IMG/VR virus record: IMGVR_UViG_3300009103_000035
Span: 1 to 59,031 of that record
Strand: one strand, 5' to 3'
Origin: a virus
DNA length: 59,031 nucleotides
Shown: positions 26,801 through 36,830 of the stretch, piece after piece
How positions within the stretch are numbered: the first letter of the stretch is position 1
How the letters are laid out: each line of letters starts with the position of its first letter
Translations under genes and position numbers: made by a program
Notes under the pieces: generated by a model
Seen by the model: the letters and a program-made list of their open reading frames with translations, nothing else
The model's database searches: none
Told to the model about the DNA's origin: nothing

Positions 26801-29462
26801 TAGCGATCACCTCACTATTTTTGAAGGTAGCAGAAGATCAAATATCCAACTAAGAGGTAACAGAACTGATGATAACGATTTAGGTTATATCGCTTGGTTC
26901 AATGGAGCTAATGGTGTTGCAAGTATGACCGCTCAAAGAGACGGTGCAGATGATGCTGGTGAGTTACACTTCTATACAAAGCCTACTGGAGGAAGCAATA
27001 CCCAAAGAATGACTATTGCCTCAGACGGCAATGTAGGTATTGGAACAGATACCCCATCTCAAGCACTTGAGGTGGTAGGAACAGTAACAGCAACAGCATT
27101 TGTTGGAGACGGCTCAGCCTTAACGGGAATCAATGCTTCCTTCAATGGAGGAACTATTACTAACGGATTAACAATTGACGATAATTCATCTGATGGTTCA
27201 AAAGGCCTTACTGTTACAGGTGGTGGTCAAGGCAATGCAATTGCAACATTTACTAGAGATGTTGGAGCAACTGGAACAATTGCTATTCACTCAAGTGGTG
27301 AAGATCCTGCAATTTACTTCCAAAGTTCTAACAATACTTTTGTTCTTGGAACTAATGGAAGCTCATTTGAGATTGCAGATAATGGATCTTTAGGAACCAA
27401 TACAAGATTTACCATAGACAGCTCAGGCAACATTGATGTTGGCGGATCTATAACTGCAGGTAGCTTTGTTGGTGACGGCTCAAATCTAACTAATCTTCCA
27501 GCATCCTCATGGGATGGCGGGACAATTGCTACTCCATTAACAGTTGCAAACAATAGCGAGTCTGCCCCTTATGCAAAAATAATTCTCAAAGATACTAATA
27601 CGGCAATGAACAACAATGCCTATAACGCATGGACCTCATATACTGATTCAAGTAATAATGAGGCTGGCTGGACAGGCTTTGGAGCAAGTGCAAATAAGGA
27701 ATACTATATTCACAATAACCAAGGTGGAGTTCGTGTTGACGTAAAAGCAGGAAATGAATTTGCTGTTTACAGCGTAGCAAATGCGAGTAGCTCAGTATTC
27801 ACAGTAAGTGATGCTGGTGCAGTTGTTGGAGCTAGTTTTACTGGAGATGGTTCAGGACTTACTAATTTACCTTCTTCTGAATGGGACGGAAGTCTTACTG
27901 GAAATGCAGATATTGGCGGAACTCTTGAAGTTCTTACAGGATCTGGAGCAGGTGCTCGTAAGATTAAGGTTTATGACTCTGATGGTGGTGGTTACATCAC
28001 TATTGATGCTCTTAGAAATGACAACGATGCCTCAAGAGATCTGTCTTTACAGATGGCTGGAAGCAATGTTGGTATTGGAACTTTATCTCCTTCAGAAAAA
28101 TTAGAAGTTAACGGGACTGTTAAGGCAACTGCATTCTCAGGTGATGGTTCAGCTCTAACAGGAGTTAGTGCTTCATGGAATGGTGGACAAGTAAGTAATC
28201 CGGTCATGATCAACACTTCTAGCAACCTAAATGCTCAACTTTATGTAGAGCAAACTGCAAATACGACAAATGGTGGTATTGCAATTGGACGCAATGGTGG
28301 AGTGCAGGCATTCTACATGTCTAATGTTTCAAGCCAATTAAAAATTGGAGCAGACAATGACGGTAATGGAACTATTGATGTTGATGCATTGACTATTAAC
28401 TATGATGGAGAAATTACTGCAAGCAATCATCTCTTTGTGGAAGGTGATGGAAAATTCCTAAGAGTTAAGAGCAGTGACTTTGACAATGTTGCAATAGGTT
28501 CTGCAGGTGGCGGAACTCCTGATTCTGGTTGGGTTGGAGTTAAGAAAGCTGGCTCTACAATTATCAGCTTAAATGCAGATAGTGGACTTGTTACAGCAAC
28601 CACATTCGCAGGAAGTGGGGCTTCTTTAACAAATCTCCCAGCTGCTCAGTTGACAGGAACTTTACCTGCAATAGATGGTTCAAATTTAACCAATCTTCCT
28701 GCTGGTAGTAATCTTACCACTAAAGGTGACTTAGAAGTATACACTACTTCAGCAACTAGATTGGCTGTTGGAACTAATGGCCAAGTACTTACCGCAGATT
28801 CTTCTGAAGCTTCAGGAATGAAGTGGGCAGACGCAGCTGCTGGTGGTGGAGCAACTTTTACTGCTGCTACTACTGCACCAGCTGGTCCAAGCAATGGAGA
28901 TACCTGGTATGACACTGATGACAATATACTTTATCAAAGAATTACTGACGGTGGTGGCACCGGAGTATGGTTAGATATCTCAAGCACCAGCGGTGGTGCA
29001 AACACATGGAGTAGAAGTGGTGACAACATCAACTATGCAGATGGCAACGTTGGTATTGGAACAGCTTCACCTTCACAAAAATTAGAGGTAGCTGGTTCTG
29101 TCACAATAAGTGAGGATTTACACCAAAACGGTGTTTCTAGGATAACAAAAGGTGGCACAACGAATTGTAATGAAACGGTATCATTCACCATAAGTAATAC
29201 CAATGGAGGCACATTCAAAATCCGTGCTGGTTTTTTCCATTACGGAAATAGTAACTTTGGCTGTGCATATGAAGCAATTCATTGCAACGGCGGTGGGGGA
29301 ATGACTAATCTGACTCCTACAATTGACCATTCTACAGCCAATGGAGGGGCCTGGTCAGTAACAAGGGTTGATGCTAATGATATAACAATATCTAAGAGTG
29401 CTGGTTCTTATAACGGTACTGGGAAGTATTACATTGTTGTAGAGGGAGCAGATTTAACATAA
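23817..29462 (+). CDS. Large fibre/adhesin protein (1881 residues) with one LamG domain and repeated fibre modules
   Basis: Near the N-terminus (about 75-160) lies the beta domain shared with the two preceding genes (VKYVIGV, EVLLVVDSD, ISTYGVLYS). A module with KGYVDGEITALIGGAPGALD is a common fibre element. A LamG-type sandwich occupies about 690-915, ending GYMDELQISKIVRYTANF. Then come several modules of the kind VGIGTxxPSxxLEV plus GDGSALTG or GDGSNLTNLP. The C-terminal ~120 residues are a separate beta domain with three or four Cys, possibly the tip. GGAGG lies 11 nt before the ATG. It is downstream of the terminator, so it needs its own promoter; the leader contains TTAATATAAAAAAAT but no clear -35. 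Function: virion adhesin, by inference. Confidence 0.8.
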   Translation: MATVPFKLRQGLRAHGDNLVVTDVGVAINKDNPTVALDVDGSIKSNELQLQSNFLIASASTQVGTSLETVDSFPKDDFHAVKYVIGVDTNDGTERQIAEVLLVVDSDNDDAYISTYGVLYSGASAIATFTSDVNAGNARLLATCTSANCTVKVQKIATYTGTGSAASPSEITFNLTDLNGVTVSNAQANQVLQYVGGEWTNQTLNVSSTFAGLTDGPGALNANQWIKVNTAGNALEYTAAPAAAGHNHDADYVSATASVLAHTSNIDFNVNSTKLGAFKSHQYTGADIVSGGVTVIQQNQTFTGLMPGAHHTHSLGAVDNSWDYVFAREMYITSGNSLYIDGKKFLQSDAETINISADTDQNITIQTSGDGNVELDPVGAGSINMKGNIVMTAAKTISSASGNITFNSPIDMDSRKIVNVTTPTAAGDAANKGYVDGEITALIGGAPGALDTLNELAAALDDDASYATTITNALAGKSDTNHTHTLASLSDTSIGTPNNGQVLTYDTTSGSWEPAEPQTGTMGGAMTAHIIPDTNAAYDLGNAEYKIRHLFLSDNSLWVGDQHKISISSGNMKFRKRKMTTPEAVISAGGNEAAALAHGGVASVNDMTIAKWFAYYKTLDGQSGARINDIFRDNAADWDKDDEAGSVASSNLTDLKDVASAGAEDGQVLKWSGSSSAWVAGNSGGTAKVDSDTELYVSPLSTDSVIADKSGNGMTVGSSGSPAISSAQTHFPNTNPVYFDGTDDNLTFTTEASLHSSNFTFECWIYTDLSQGGRLYSVGNDHSPGYRTWISFDTAGVVYAAGYTHPNGGGIKTSAGALTANTWTHVAVVRNSGSDYIYINGTGHNTAYDFGYGAGGSIMTQPSDTGYRLIGCGQSGHTGAKNSFFKGYMDELQISKIVRYTANFTAPTYRGDATSTFVPSTLNDLSGVSTTGVTSGQVLKYNGSSWAAADDAAGSAAVFSTNGTNAYYNAGTVSFGSTTADHSSNFYSKNTAAADSDHLTIFEGSRRSNIQLRGNRTDDNDLGYIAWFNGANGVASMTAQRDGADDAGELHFYTKPTGGSNTQRMTIASDGNVGIGTDTPSQALEVVGTVTATAFVGDGSALTGINASFNGGTITNGLTIDDNSSDGSKGLTVTGGGQGNAIATFTRDVGATGTIAIHSSGEDPAIYFQSSNNTFVLGTNGSSFEIADNGSLGTNTRFTIDSSGNIDVGGSITAGSFVGDGSNLTNLPASSWDGGTIATPLTVANNSESAPYAKIILKDTNTAMNNNAYNAWTSYTDSSNNEAGWTGFGASANKEYYIHNNQGGVRVDVKAGNEFAVYSVANASSSVFTVSDAGAVVGASFTGDGSGLTNLPSSEWDGSLTGNADIGGTLEVLTGSGAGARKIKVYDSDGGGYITIDALRNDNDASRDLSLQMAGSNVGIGTLSPSEKLEVNGTVKATAFSGDGSALTGVSASWNGGQVSNPVMINTSSNLNAQLYVEQTANTTNGGIAIGRNGGVQAFYMSNVSSQLKIGADNDGNGTIDVDALTINYDGEITASNHLFVEGDGKFLRVKSSDFDNVAIGSAGGGTPDSGWVGVKKAGSTIISLNADSGLVTATTFAGSGASLTNLPAAQLTGTLPAIDGSNLTNLPAGSNLTTKGDLEVYTTSATRLAVGTNGQVLTADSSEASGMKWADAAAGGGATFTAATTAPAGPSNGDTWYDTDDNILYQRITDGGGTGVWLDISSTSGGANTWSRSGDNINYADGNVGIGTASPSQKLEVAGSVTISEDLHQNGVSRITKGGTTNCNETVSFTISNTNGGTFKIRAGFFHYGNSNFGCAYEAIHCNGGGGMTNLTPTIDHSTANGGAWSVTRVDANDITISKSAGSYNGTGKYYIVVEGADLT

Positions 29463-29534
29463 TTGCTAAATTAGAAAAAGCTTTAAAAAATAAATAGGAA
29501 TAACTTGAGACATTAACCGGAGGTACTTGATAAA
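29463..29534 (+). promoter_or_regulatory. Leader of the LamG-array gene with strong ribosome site
   Basis: This 72-nt gap is very AT-rich (AAAAAATAAATAGG in the middle) and ends with CCGGAGG followed by 11 nt and ATG. It resembles the leaders of the neighbouring fibre genes: an AT-rich element, GGAGG, and ATGGCA. No convincing -35 or terminator is present. Confidence 0.3.
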
Positions 29535-32500
29535 ATGGCAAATTTTCCAACCAATCCTAGTATTGGAGACTTATTTGAAACAAAACATGACACTTTTAAG
29601 TGGAACGGGAGCGGATGGGAAGCTCTCGGGAGAATTCTTACCCATAGACAAAAATCAGGAACTCCGTATTCCTCGCTCTCCATTAAGGAGAGCGGGGGTG
29701 TCTTGGACACTGACGATACAAGTACTGTTCTTCTTATAGGAGAGCAGATAACAGAAGGACAAGTTAGGGCAGCTCATTTAAGTGATGCAAACACAGTCTT
29801 TTTATCTGGAGAAACAGCAGCAACTGGAATCTCTGAATTTTCAAATGATGGAAATACTCTTTTTCTTTCAGGAGAAGGTGCTACTGCAGGACTAGAAGCA
29901 CACACAGCAGATGTGGCAACAACAGCACTTGTAACCGGAGAAAGAGACGCATCTAATTATAAAATGAGATGTAGTCTTAGCAATGATATGGTAATGAGGG
30001 AAGGCTATCGCTTTGAGCATGAAGATTGGATCAGCACTCCATCGAGCAGTGATTTTGCATTTGGAACTGGAGATTTTACAGTTGAGTTTTGGGCATACAA
30101 TGAAGACGTAAGTAATAGCACCCAAAAAGGATTAATGCAGATTTCAGATACCGCAGGAGGCATTAAAACTTCCTATGATACAGGGTTTATTTTAAATCTT
30201 GGAGGTGGCATAGGGGACGGTGTGCTTAGGTTGCATGATGGAACTCAAACAGTTGCAACAGGTGTTGGCATTATGAAAGAAAATACCTGGCAACATGTTG
30301 CAGTAAGTAGAACTAGTGGAACAGCAAAAATATTTATTGACGGGAAAGAAGAAGCTTCAGGCTCTTTCACAGCAGACGTGGTTGGAACAAATCTTGGTAT
30401 AGGCATGTATTATGGGTATAACCAAGGAGGTTATGACTACGGGATAATTGGCTATATGAAAGATATTAGAATATCTAAAGGCATAGGAAGATACACTGCA
30501 GATTTCACAACAGAGATTACGACAAAAGATAGCAACCATAAGTTAATTCTTGAGGGCAAGGATGATATTTCTGATTCAGGGCACACGGTAACCTTTCATA
30601 ACAGTGCCCATCAAGTATCTAAAACAGGAAACAAATCTTGGCACAAATTCGGATCACCTTTAGGCTACATAAGATCATATGATAGTATCTCTCTTGATGG
30701 AGACTTTACAATCGAATGGTGGTACCTATCGAAAGAAACTGGAACACAGCACATGTTTACTATCGGAGATAGTCAGCAAAGCTCTGGACTAGAATTCTAT
30801 CAGGGTGGTGACGGCCAAAAACTATACACAAACAGTGGATATATATGGACCAATGGTGGATATGTATCTACGAATACCTGGTATCATTTTGCTGTAGTAA
30901 GAAGCAGTGGAGTAGTAAAAGTCTACAGAGACGGAACTCAAATTGGTTCTGACTGGAGTACTAATACTACATTTTCAGGTCGAATCGGAGTAGGTGTGGA
31001 ATGGTACGGAAACCAAGCCTATACAAATGCGAAAGAAGCCTATTATGATGACTTCACTATACATAGAAGCGCAAAATACACTAGTGCTTTTACCCCTTCA
31101 ACCACAGCAGCTCCAATAGATGGACTCAATACACTATTTAAAGCGACAACTGATTATGACACATCAGATAGAATGCAAGATATCATTGGGTTTCACGGAA
31201 ACGCAACAACTATTGAAAAGGGCTACTATTATACAGGAAACAATAGTTCAAATAATATATTGGTTGGCAATGCAGGAACTGATTTTAATTTTGGCTCAGA
31301 TAAGTTTACTATAGAATTTTCTGTTAAATTTGATGATGTAAGTCAATACATGGGAATTCTAAAAATTAAGCACCCTTCAGAGAGTAGAAAATATCTAATT
31401 ATAGATGCACCAGGACCAAACGCTAATGAAGGTTTAAGACTCTATGTAAATGATGGCAGTGGAAGTAACAATAGTTGGAAAACCTATTGGGTTGCAGAAC
31501 CAAATTTTGAAAACGACAAGTGGTATCATATCGCTATAGTAAGAGATGGAACTGGTTCAGGTGATTGGTATTTCTTTATCAATGGAAAAGAGGAATCAAA
31601 ATGGAAGCATCCAACTGTTGCTCCAGGGGATCACTATGCGCTAGCTATCCCAGATCTCACTGATGGGATCGAAATTGGGGGCAATTCAGACAACTACATG
31701 ATGGTCGGCAACATTACAGACATCAGAGTTTCTAAAGGTGTAGCTAGATACACTAGCAACTATAGTGCACCAGTAACAGCAATTGATTCAGATCATAAAC
31801 TCGTATTAAGTGGTGGAGCAGAAGACGAATCGGATTCCGCTCACACAATAACTTTTAATGGAACTTCAGATGTAGCAACAAAGCGTGGAGATCGTTCTCT
31901 ATATTTTGATGGGACCGGAGACTACGTTACTATCCCAAGTAGTTCAGATTTTGCACTAGGAACCGGAGATTTTACAATAGAATGCTGGCTGAAATATGAA
32001 ACTGCAGATACTTTCCCATATGTATTTGATTTTAGAGATGCAGGAGCACAAGGAGTATTCCCTACTTGCTATCTAAGAAGCGACGATGGTTACAAACCAG
32101 TATATTATGTTGATAGCGCACAAAGAATCACATCTTCTGTGAGTTTAACCATCGATACTTGGTATCATCTTGCAATTTCAAGAGTTAGCGGAACAACAAC
32201 CATGTATTTGGATGGAGTAGATGTGGGTTCTTTTTCTGATTCTTATGATTATCAAGCAAGCCCTATAAGATTAGGGGCATATAGCAATGGTGATTATGAG
32301 TTAACAGGCTACATTAATGATTTTAGAGTTTCTAAAGGCACAGCTAGATATACTAGTGCTTTTGATCTTGAATCTGGAACTGGTCTTTTGGATAAAAGTT
32401 CAAATTCTCACAGCATAACTCTGTCAGGGAATGCAGCATTAAGTACAGCAGAAAAGAAATTTGGAACACATTCCTTATATTTTGCAGCAGACAATGATTA

Positions 32501-35500
32501 CGTAGCCATCACAGATCATTCTGATCTCCAATTTGGAGCAGATGGAGACTTTACAGTTGAATGCTGGTTTAAAGTTCCTAATATCACAGCCTATGCGCAG
32601 TATCTATGGATTAAACATGATAGTGGAGCATTCGCCAAATTTGGTATGCAAATACAAATTGATGGAACCTTAAGACTCCTTGCAGCTAACTCTAGCGACA
32701 ATGCTTACTTAGCGCTTGCTGCAACTTCTGGTCATGCAGCTCTTGATGACAATGAATGGCATCACTGTGCTTTAACTAGATCTAGCGGAACAACTAAAAT
32801 CTGGGTAGACGGCACAGAAAGAATGTCAACTACAGATGCGTATAATCCTAGTTTTGCAGGGCACAACTTCAATATTGGAGGAACTCCTCTTAATGTATAC
32901 ACAGGCTTAATCAATGGTTATGTTGATGATTTTAGAATTTCAGATACGGCAAGATACACTAGTAACTTCTATCTTGATGCAGTAACTTATCCTAGTGATC
33001 AAAGTTCAAATTCCCATAGTGTAACTCTGTCAGGAAATGCAGCTTTAAGTACAGCTCAAAAGAAATTTGGAACATATTCTTTATCATTTGATGGCAATGG
33101 AGACTATGTCTCTATTGCTGATTCAGATGACTTCCAATTAACAGGTGATTTTACAATTGAAACTTGGGTACGCTTTAATGCAATTCAAGATTCCTGGTTT
33201 GCATGTCAAGCTGTAAACGACAACAATGCATGGGCCTTTGGTTATATGAATTCTGGAAATGGTTTAACATTTAAACATGCAGAAGGAAGCTGGGGAAGCC
33301 CAACAATCCTGGTAGAAGGAGCATGGACCCCATCTACAGGACAATGGTATCATGTTGCAGTTACAAGAAGCGGAAATGATTTCAAGTTATTTGTCGATGG
33401 CACGCAGGTAGGTAGCACAGTTACAGACACCACTGCTTTTGCAAACTTTGGAGCCCCTGTAGTCTTAGGAGTCTGGGGGACAGGTAGTTATTCAGGAAGT
33501 CCACTTAATGGATACCTTGATGACTTCCGTATTTCTAGCAGTGCAAGATATACTTCTGCATTTCTAATAGAGGATACAAAGACACCTCTAGATAAGAAAG
33601 GGAATCACACCTTAACTCTTAATGGAGATGCATTGATTACTTCTTCAGGTTCTACAGGTTCTAATGAAAATACCAAGTTTGGTACAGGAGCTATATATTT
33701 TGATGGAAGTGGAGATTATATTTCTACAAGCTCCATGACACTTGATGGGGATTTTACAGTTGAAGCATGGATTAAACCAACAACAGCGAACCTGTGTAAG
33801 CTAATGACTATTGGAGATATTAAGCAAACTAGTGGTTTTGAACTTTTTAGAGGCGGTGGAACTCCAAGTCTTCGAGTCGATACCGGTAACGGGACTGTAA
33901 ATTCACTGCTCATTCAGGGCTCTGAAGATGTGACTGTAAACTCATGGCAACATGTTGCAGTTGTAAGAAGTGGCTCAACTTTGACTTTATATAAAGATGG
34001 GGTTTCAATTGGATCTACAACTAATTCTGCTACCTTCAGTGGAACACTAATTATTGGAGGAGAATGGTTTGATGGAGCACTCAACGGATCAATGACTGGT
34101 TATATGGATGAATTCCGTATCTCAACAAGTGCTCGTTATACAGCAAACTTTACTCCTCAATCAGTAGAACATGATTTGATTGATGTTAGAGGTTGGGGTA
34201 GCCCAGTTCTTGGAAGCGGAGAAAGAGCACTCTTTGTAAATAAGAATGGTCTTGTAATGAAATCTTCTGATGGAACACTTACCAAATTAGATACAACCTC
34301 TATAGCTGGAAGGAAACTAAAAGAAGGTGACGAACCTGCTGCAACCGCAGATACAAGTACATTATTATTGCTACACTTTGAAGGAGATAATAACTCTCAA
34401 ACGTTTGTAGATTCTTCTAACTATGGACATACTGTAGAAGCAAGAATTGAAAATGGAACCGCAACTGATGTTAAGATGGTAACCAGCAATAAGAAAATTG
34501 GTACCTCTTCTGCATATTTTGATGGAAACTCAGAAGTCTTAAGAGTTGCAGGAAATTCTGCCTTTCAATTAGGAACTGGAGATTTCACAATAGAAACATG
34601 GTATAAGCAGCCAAATGATGGCGGTGAAGATTATGTGTTCGTACTTGGAAGCACGGGAGACTGGGTTATCTTAGCCTCATATATTTCCGGAGGAAATGTA
34701 TTTTGGGGATATCTCAATGGTTCATCATGGGTTGATACGGTGACCACCTCTGGACAAACTGTCACAGACAATGAATGGCATCATATTGCATATGTTAGAG
34801 CGTCAGGAACAATGACAATCTATATCGATGGAATTGCTCGTGGAAGTGTGGCTTCTACACATAACTTAACAACAATAATGGGTTCTGAACCTTTATGGAT
34901 TGGTGGTTATTATGGAGGAGGAAATCAAGGTCCAAATGTTTACATGGATGAATTTAGATTTTCAGATACTGCTAGATATACTGGAGCTTTTACACCCTCA
35001 ACAACTGCCTTCAAAGTGGCAGGGAAGCCAGCATTATATGTAGCTGCAGGAGAGGACAGTAATACAAAAGCAGCCCTGATAGGAGACTCTTTAACTTGTC
35101 TTACTGGAAAAACTCTTGCAGATACAGATGCTACGGTTGATACATCAGAAAAGCATTTTGGAGACAGCAGCTTAAAGTGGCAAAGTTCACAGACCAACTT
35201 CTTAAAGTATGATGATCATGATGATTTTCATATTGGAACTGGCGACTTTACAATCGAGGCTTGGATCAAGCCTACATTTGGAGTTGTTGAACCAATTTCA
35301 TTCATGTTTGATGGAACCACTAACAATAGATTCGCATTCTATGGGCAGGGAGGAAAGCTAATCTTCTTCTACGTTGAAGGGGGTTCTTCACAAATTGAAT
35401 TTAATGCAGGAGCAAGCAGCTTTACCAATAACACTTGGCAGCATGTAGCTATTGTTAGAAGTTCAGGAGACTGGTCAATTTATGTTGATGGAGTAGCTAA

Positions 35501-35741
35501 ATCACTAACCTTTTCAAACGGAAGTCAAGGTGATGCTCCAAACATTCAGAACTTTGATCGAGGAATGTACATTGGCTATCAATATTCAGGAAGTCACTGG
35601 TATCTTGATGCAAATATTCAGAACTGGAGATTTAGTAAAACCGCTAGGTATACTTCAAACTTTACACCTTCCACAGAGTCCTTTGACTCAGGTGGATTAA
35701 TTTATAGAGACCCCAGTGGTGTCAAAACAAAAATTAGCTAA
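29535..35741 (+). CDS. Giant adhesin (2068 residues) with nine tandem LamG-like domains
   Basis: A short N-terminal docking module (MANFPTNPSIGD, then TFKWNGSGWEAL) is shared with the next gene. After about residue 150 almost the whole protein is nine LamG/concanavalin-like (LamG_3-type) domains of 160-210 residues. Each has a start like YFDGxGDYV, a core GDFTIExW, a central WYHVAVxR, a DG turn, and an end like DDFRISxxARYTSxF. Approximate starts are 155, 355, 555, 790, 965, 1165, 1380, 1610 and 1860. LamG sandwiches bind glycans or proteins, so this looks like a multivalent surface-binding fibre. Two adjacent domains are joined by nearly identical DNA linkers, a sign of recent duplication. 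GGAGG lies 11 nt before the ATG. Confidence 0.85.
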   Translation: MANFPTNPSIGDLFETKHDTFKWNGSGWEALGRILTHRQKSGTPYSSLSIKESGGVLDTDDTSTVLLIGEQITEGQVRAAHLSDANTVFLSGETAATGISEFSNDGNTLFLSGEGATAGLEAHTADVATTALVTGERDASNYKMRCSLSNDMVMREGYRFEHEDWISTPSSSDFAFGTGDFTVEFWAYNEDVSNSTQKGLMQISDTAGGIKTSYDTGFILNLGGGIGDGVLRLHDGTQTVATGVGIMKENTWQHVAVSRTSGTAKIFIDGKEEASGSFTADVVGTNLGIGMYYGYNQGGYDYGIIGYMKDIRISKGIGRYTADFTTEITTKDSNHKLILEGKDDISDSGHTVTFHNSAHQVSKTGNKSWHKFGSPLGYIRSYDSISLDGDFTIEWWYLSKETGTQHMFTIGDSQQSSGLEFYQGGDGQKLYTNSGYIWTNGGYVSTNTWYHFAVVRSSGVVKVYRDGTQIGSDWSTNTTFSGRIGVGVEWYGNQAYTNAKEAYYDDFTIHRSAKYTSAFTPSTTAAPIDGLNTLFKATTDYDTSDRMQDIIGFHGNATTIEKGYYYTGNNSSNNILVGNAGTDFNFGSDKFTIEFSVKFDDVSQYMGILKIKHPSESRKYLIIDAPGPNANEGLRLYVNDGSGSNNSWKTYWVAEPNFENDKWYHIAIVRDGTGSGDWYFFINGKEESKWKHPTVAPGDHYALAIPDLTDGIEIGGNSDNYMMVGNITDIRVSKGVARYTSNYSAPVTAIDSDHKLVLSGGAEDESDSAHTITFNGTSDVATKRGDRSLYFDGTGDYVTIPSSSDFALGTGDFTIECWLKYETADTFPYVFDFRDAGAQGVFPTCYLRSDDGYKPVYYVDSAQRITSSVSLTIDTWYHLAISRVSGTTTMYLDGVDVGSFSDSYDYQASPIRLGAYSNGDYELTGYINDFRVSKGTARYTSAFDLESGTGLLDKSSNSHSITLSGNAALSTAEKKFGTHSLYFAADNDYVAITDHSDLQFGADGDFTVECWFKVPNITAYAQYLWIKHDSGAFAKFGMQIQIDGTLRLLAANSSDNAYLALAATSGHAALDDNEWHHCALTRSSGTTKIWVDGTERMSTTDAYNPSFAGHNFNIGGTPLNVYTGLINGYVDDFRISDTARYTSNFYLDAVTYPSDQSSNSHSVTLSGNAALSTAQKKFGTYSLSFDGNGDYVSIADSDDFQLTGDFTIETWVRFNAIQDSWFACQAVNDNNAWAFGYMNSGNGLTFKHAEGSWGSPTILVEGAWTPSTGQWYHVAVTRSGNDFKLFVDGTQVGSTVTDTTAFANFGAPVVLGVWGTGSYSGSPLNGYLDDFRISSSARYTSAFLIEDTKTPLDKKGNHTLTLNGDALITSSGSTGSNENTKFGTGAIYFDGSGDYISTSSMTLDGDFTVEAWIKPTTANLCKLMTIGDIKQTSGFELFRGGGTPSLRVDTGNGTVNSLLIQGSEDVTVNSWQHVAVVRSGSTLTLYKDGVSIGSTTNSATFSGTLIIGGEWFDGALNGSMTGYMDEFRISTSARYTANFTPQSVEHDLIDVRGWGSPVLGSGERALFVNKNGLVMKSSDGTLTKLDTTSIAGRKLKEGDEPAATADTSTLLLLHFEGDNNSQTFVDSSNYGHTVEARIENGTATDVKMVTSNKKIGTSSAYFDGNSEVLRVAGNSAFQLGTGDFTIETWYKQPNDGGEDYVFVLGSTGDWVILASYISGGNVFWGYLNGSSWVDTVTTSGQTVTDNEWHHIAYVRASGTMTIYIDGIARGSVASTHNLTTIMGSEPLWIGGYYGGGNQGPNVYMDEFRFSDTARYTGAFTPSTTAFKVAGKPALYVAAGEDSNTKAALIGDSLTCLTGKTLADTDATVDTSEKHFGDSSLKWQSSQTNFLKYDDHDDFHIGTGDFTIEAWIKPTFGVVEPISFMFDGTTNNRFAFYGQGGKLIFFYVEGGSSQIEFNAGASSFTNNTWQHVAIVRSSGDWSIYVDGVAKSLTFSNGSQGDAPNIQNFDRGMYIGYQYSGSHWYLDANIQNWRFSKTARYTSNFTPSTESFDSGGLIYRDPSGVKTKIS
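32398..33074 (+). repeat. Recently duplicated LamG unit (606-nt period)
   Basis: A 71-nt segment at 32398-32468 recurs at 33004-33074 with 63 of 71 matches by my count, 606 nt (202 codons) apart. It codes for the linker SSNSHS(I/V)TLSGNAALSTA(E/Q)KKFG in front of LamG domains 5 and 6. The other LamG linkers are much more diverged. Confidence 0.75.
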
Positions 35742-35759
35742 TTAGGAGGACAAATTAGA

Positions 35760-36830
35760 ATGGCAAATTTTCCAACATCACCCGCAGTAGGTGAACAATT
35801 TTCAACAAGCAAGGTAACCTACAGATGGAATGGGTCTGCTTGGGACATCGTAGAGGGTGTCAAACAAGGGACAATACAAGATAACGGCAGCCCAGTAGGA
35901 AGCTTGCAGTTTACAGAAGGTAACGAGCCTGATACTGTAGCAAATTCTTCAAGCATTTATGCCACCTCTAGTGGTATGTTTGTTAAGAATTCTTCAGGAA
36001 CAGTGTCCCCACTAATAGCTGGTGCAAGTGCAACTACCACGAGTGTAGAGCTTCCAACTATAACTTCAGCTCCAAGTGGAATTGATTCAACAGGACAAAT
36101 GGTTCACTGGGATAGAAGTGGAGAAAGTACACCCGATGGAAACGTAAAACTATTGCTCACAGGAGATACATCTACTGACGGCTCTCAGTCTAGTCACAGT
36201 ATTAGCTATAATGGCAGCACAACAACAAGTACTGAACAAGCTAAATATGGCTCTAAATCTATAAAATTTAGTGGAAGCACAGTTTCAATAGCAGATTCCG
36301 AAGATTGGAATTTTGGTTCAGGAGACTGGACAGCTGAATGTTGGGTTTATCTGAACGGTACTGGAGGACAAGGGATAATTAACCAATCTAATCCAGGTGC
36401 TAGCTCTAATTCCTCTATGATTATTTGGCTTGATGGAACTGTTGGTATCTATGTTAGCTCTGGAGCTGGTTGGACATACAACAATATAAATTCAAATAGT
36501 CTTAGTAGTGGTCAATGGATTCATCTTGCAGCTGTTAGATATGGCACATCACTAAAGATGTATGTCAATGGAACGGCAACTTCAGATACGACTCTTCCAA
36601 GCAACTGGTCTTTAGGTAATTCTTCTTTAGCATTTGAATTAGGAGCACAGGCTGGAGGATCACCTCTCAGCGGATACATGGATGATGTCCGTATCACAAA
36701 AGCAGCACAATATACAGGAAACTTCACCCCTCCAACAGCGCAGCTAACTGCAAGCACAGCTGGAGGAACAAGTGGACTTTATTACGTAGCTCCTGACGGA
36801 ACAGCAACCTTAATTAAGGAAGATTCATAA
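35760..36830 (+). CDS. Short adhesin (356 residues) with one LamG domain
   Basis: It shares the N-terminal module of the preceding giant (MANFPTSPAVGEQF, TYRWNGSAWDIV). It has a region PDTVANSSSIYATSSGMFVK and one LamG-like domain at about 130-325, ending GYMDDVRITKAAQYTGNF. It looks like a one-domain version of the nine-domain neighbour. GGAGG lies 10 nt before the ATG. The stop overlaps the start of the next small gene (TAATG). It is probably a virion adhesin. Confidence 0.8.
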   Translation: MANFPTSPAVGEQFSTSKVTYRWNGSAWDIVEGVKQGTIQDNGSPVGSLQFTEGNEPDTVANSSSIYATSSGMFVKNSSGTVSPLIAGASATTTSVELPTITSAPSGIDSTGQMVHWDRSGESTPDGNVKLLLTGDTSTDGSQSSHSISYNGSTTTSTEQAKYGSKSIKFSGSTVSIADSEDWNFGSGDWTAECWVYLNGTGGQGIINQSNPGASSNSSMIIWLDGTVGIYVSSGAGWTYNNINSNSLSSGQWIHLAAVRYGTSLKMYVNGTATSDTTLPSNWSLGNSSLAFELGAQAGGSPLSGYMDDVRITKAAQYTGNFTPPTAQLTASTAGGTSGLYYVAPDGTATLIKEDS

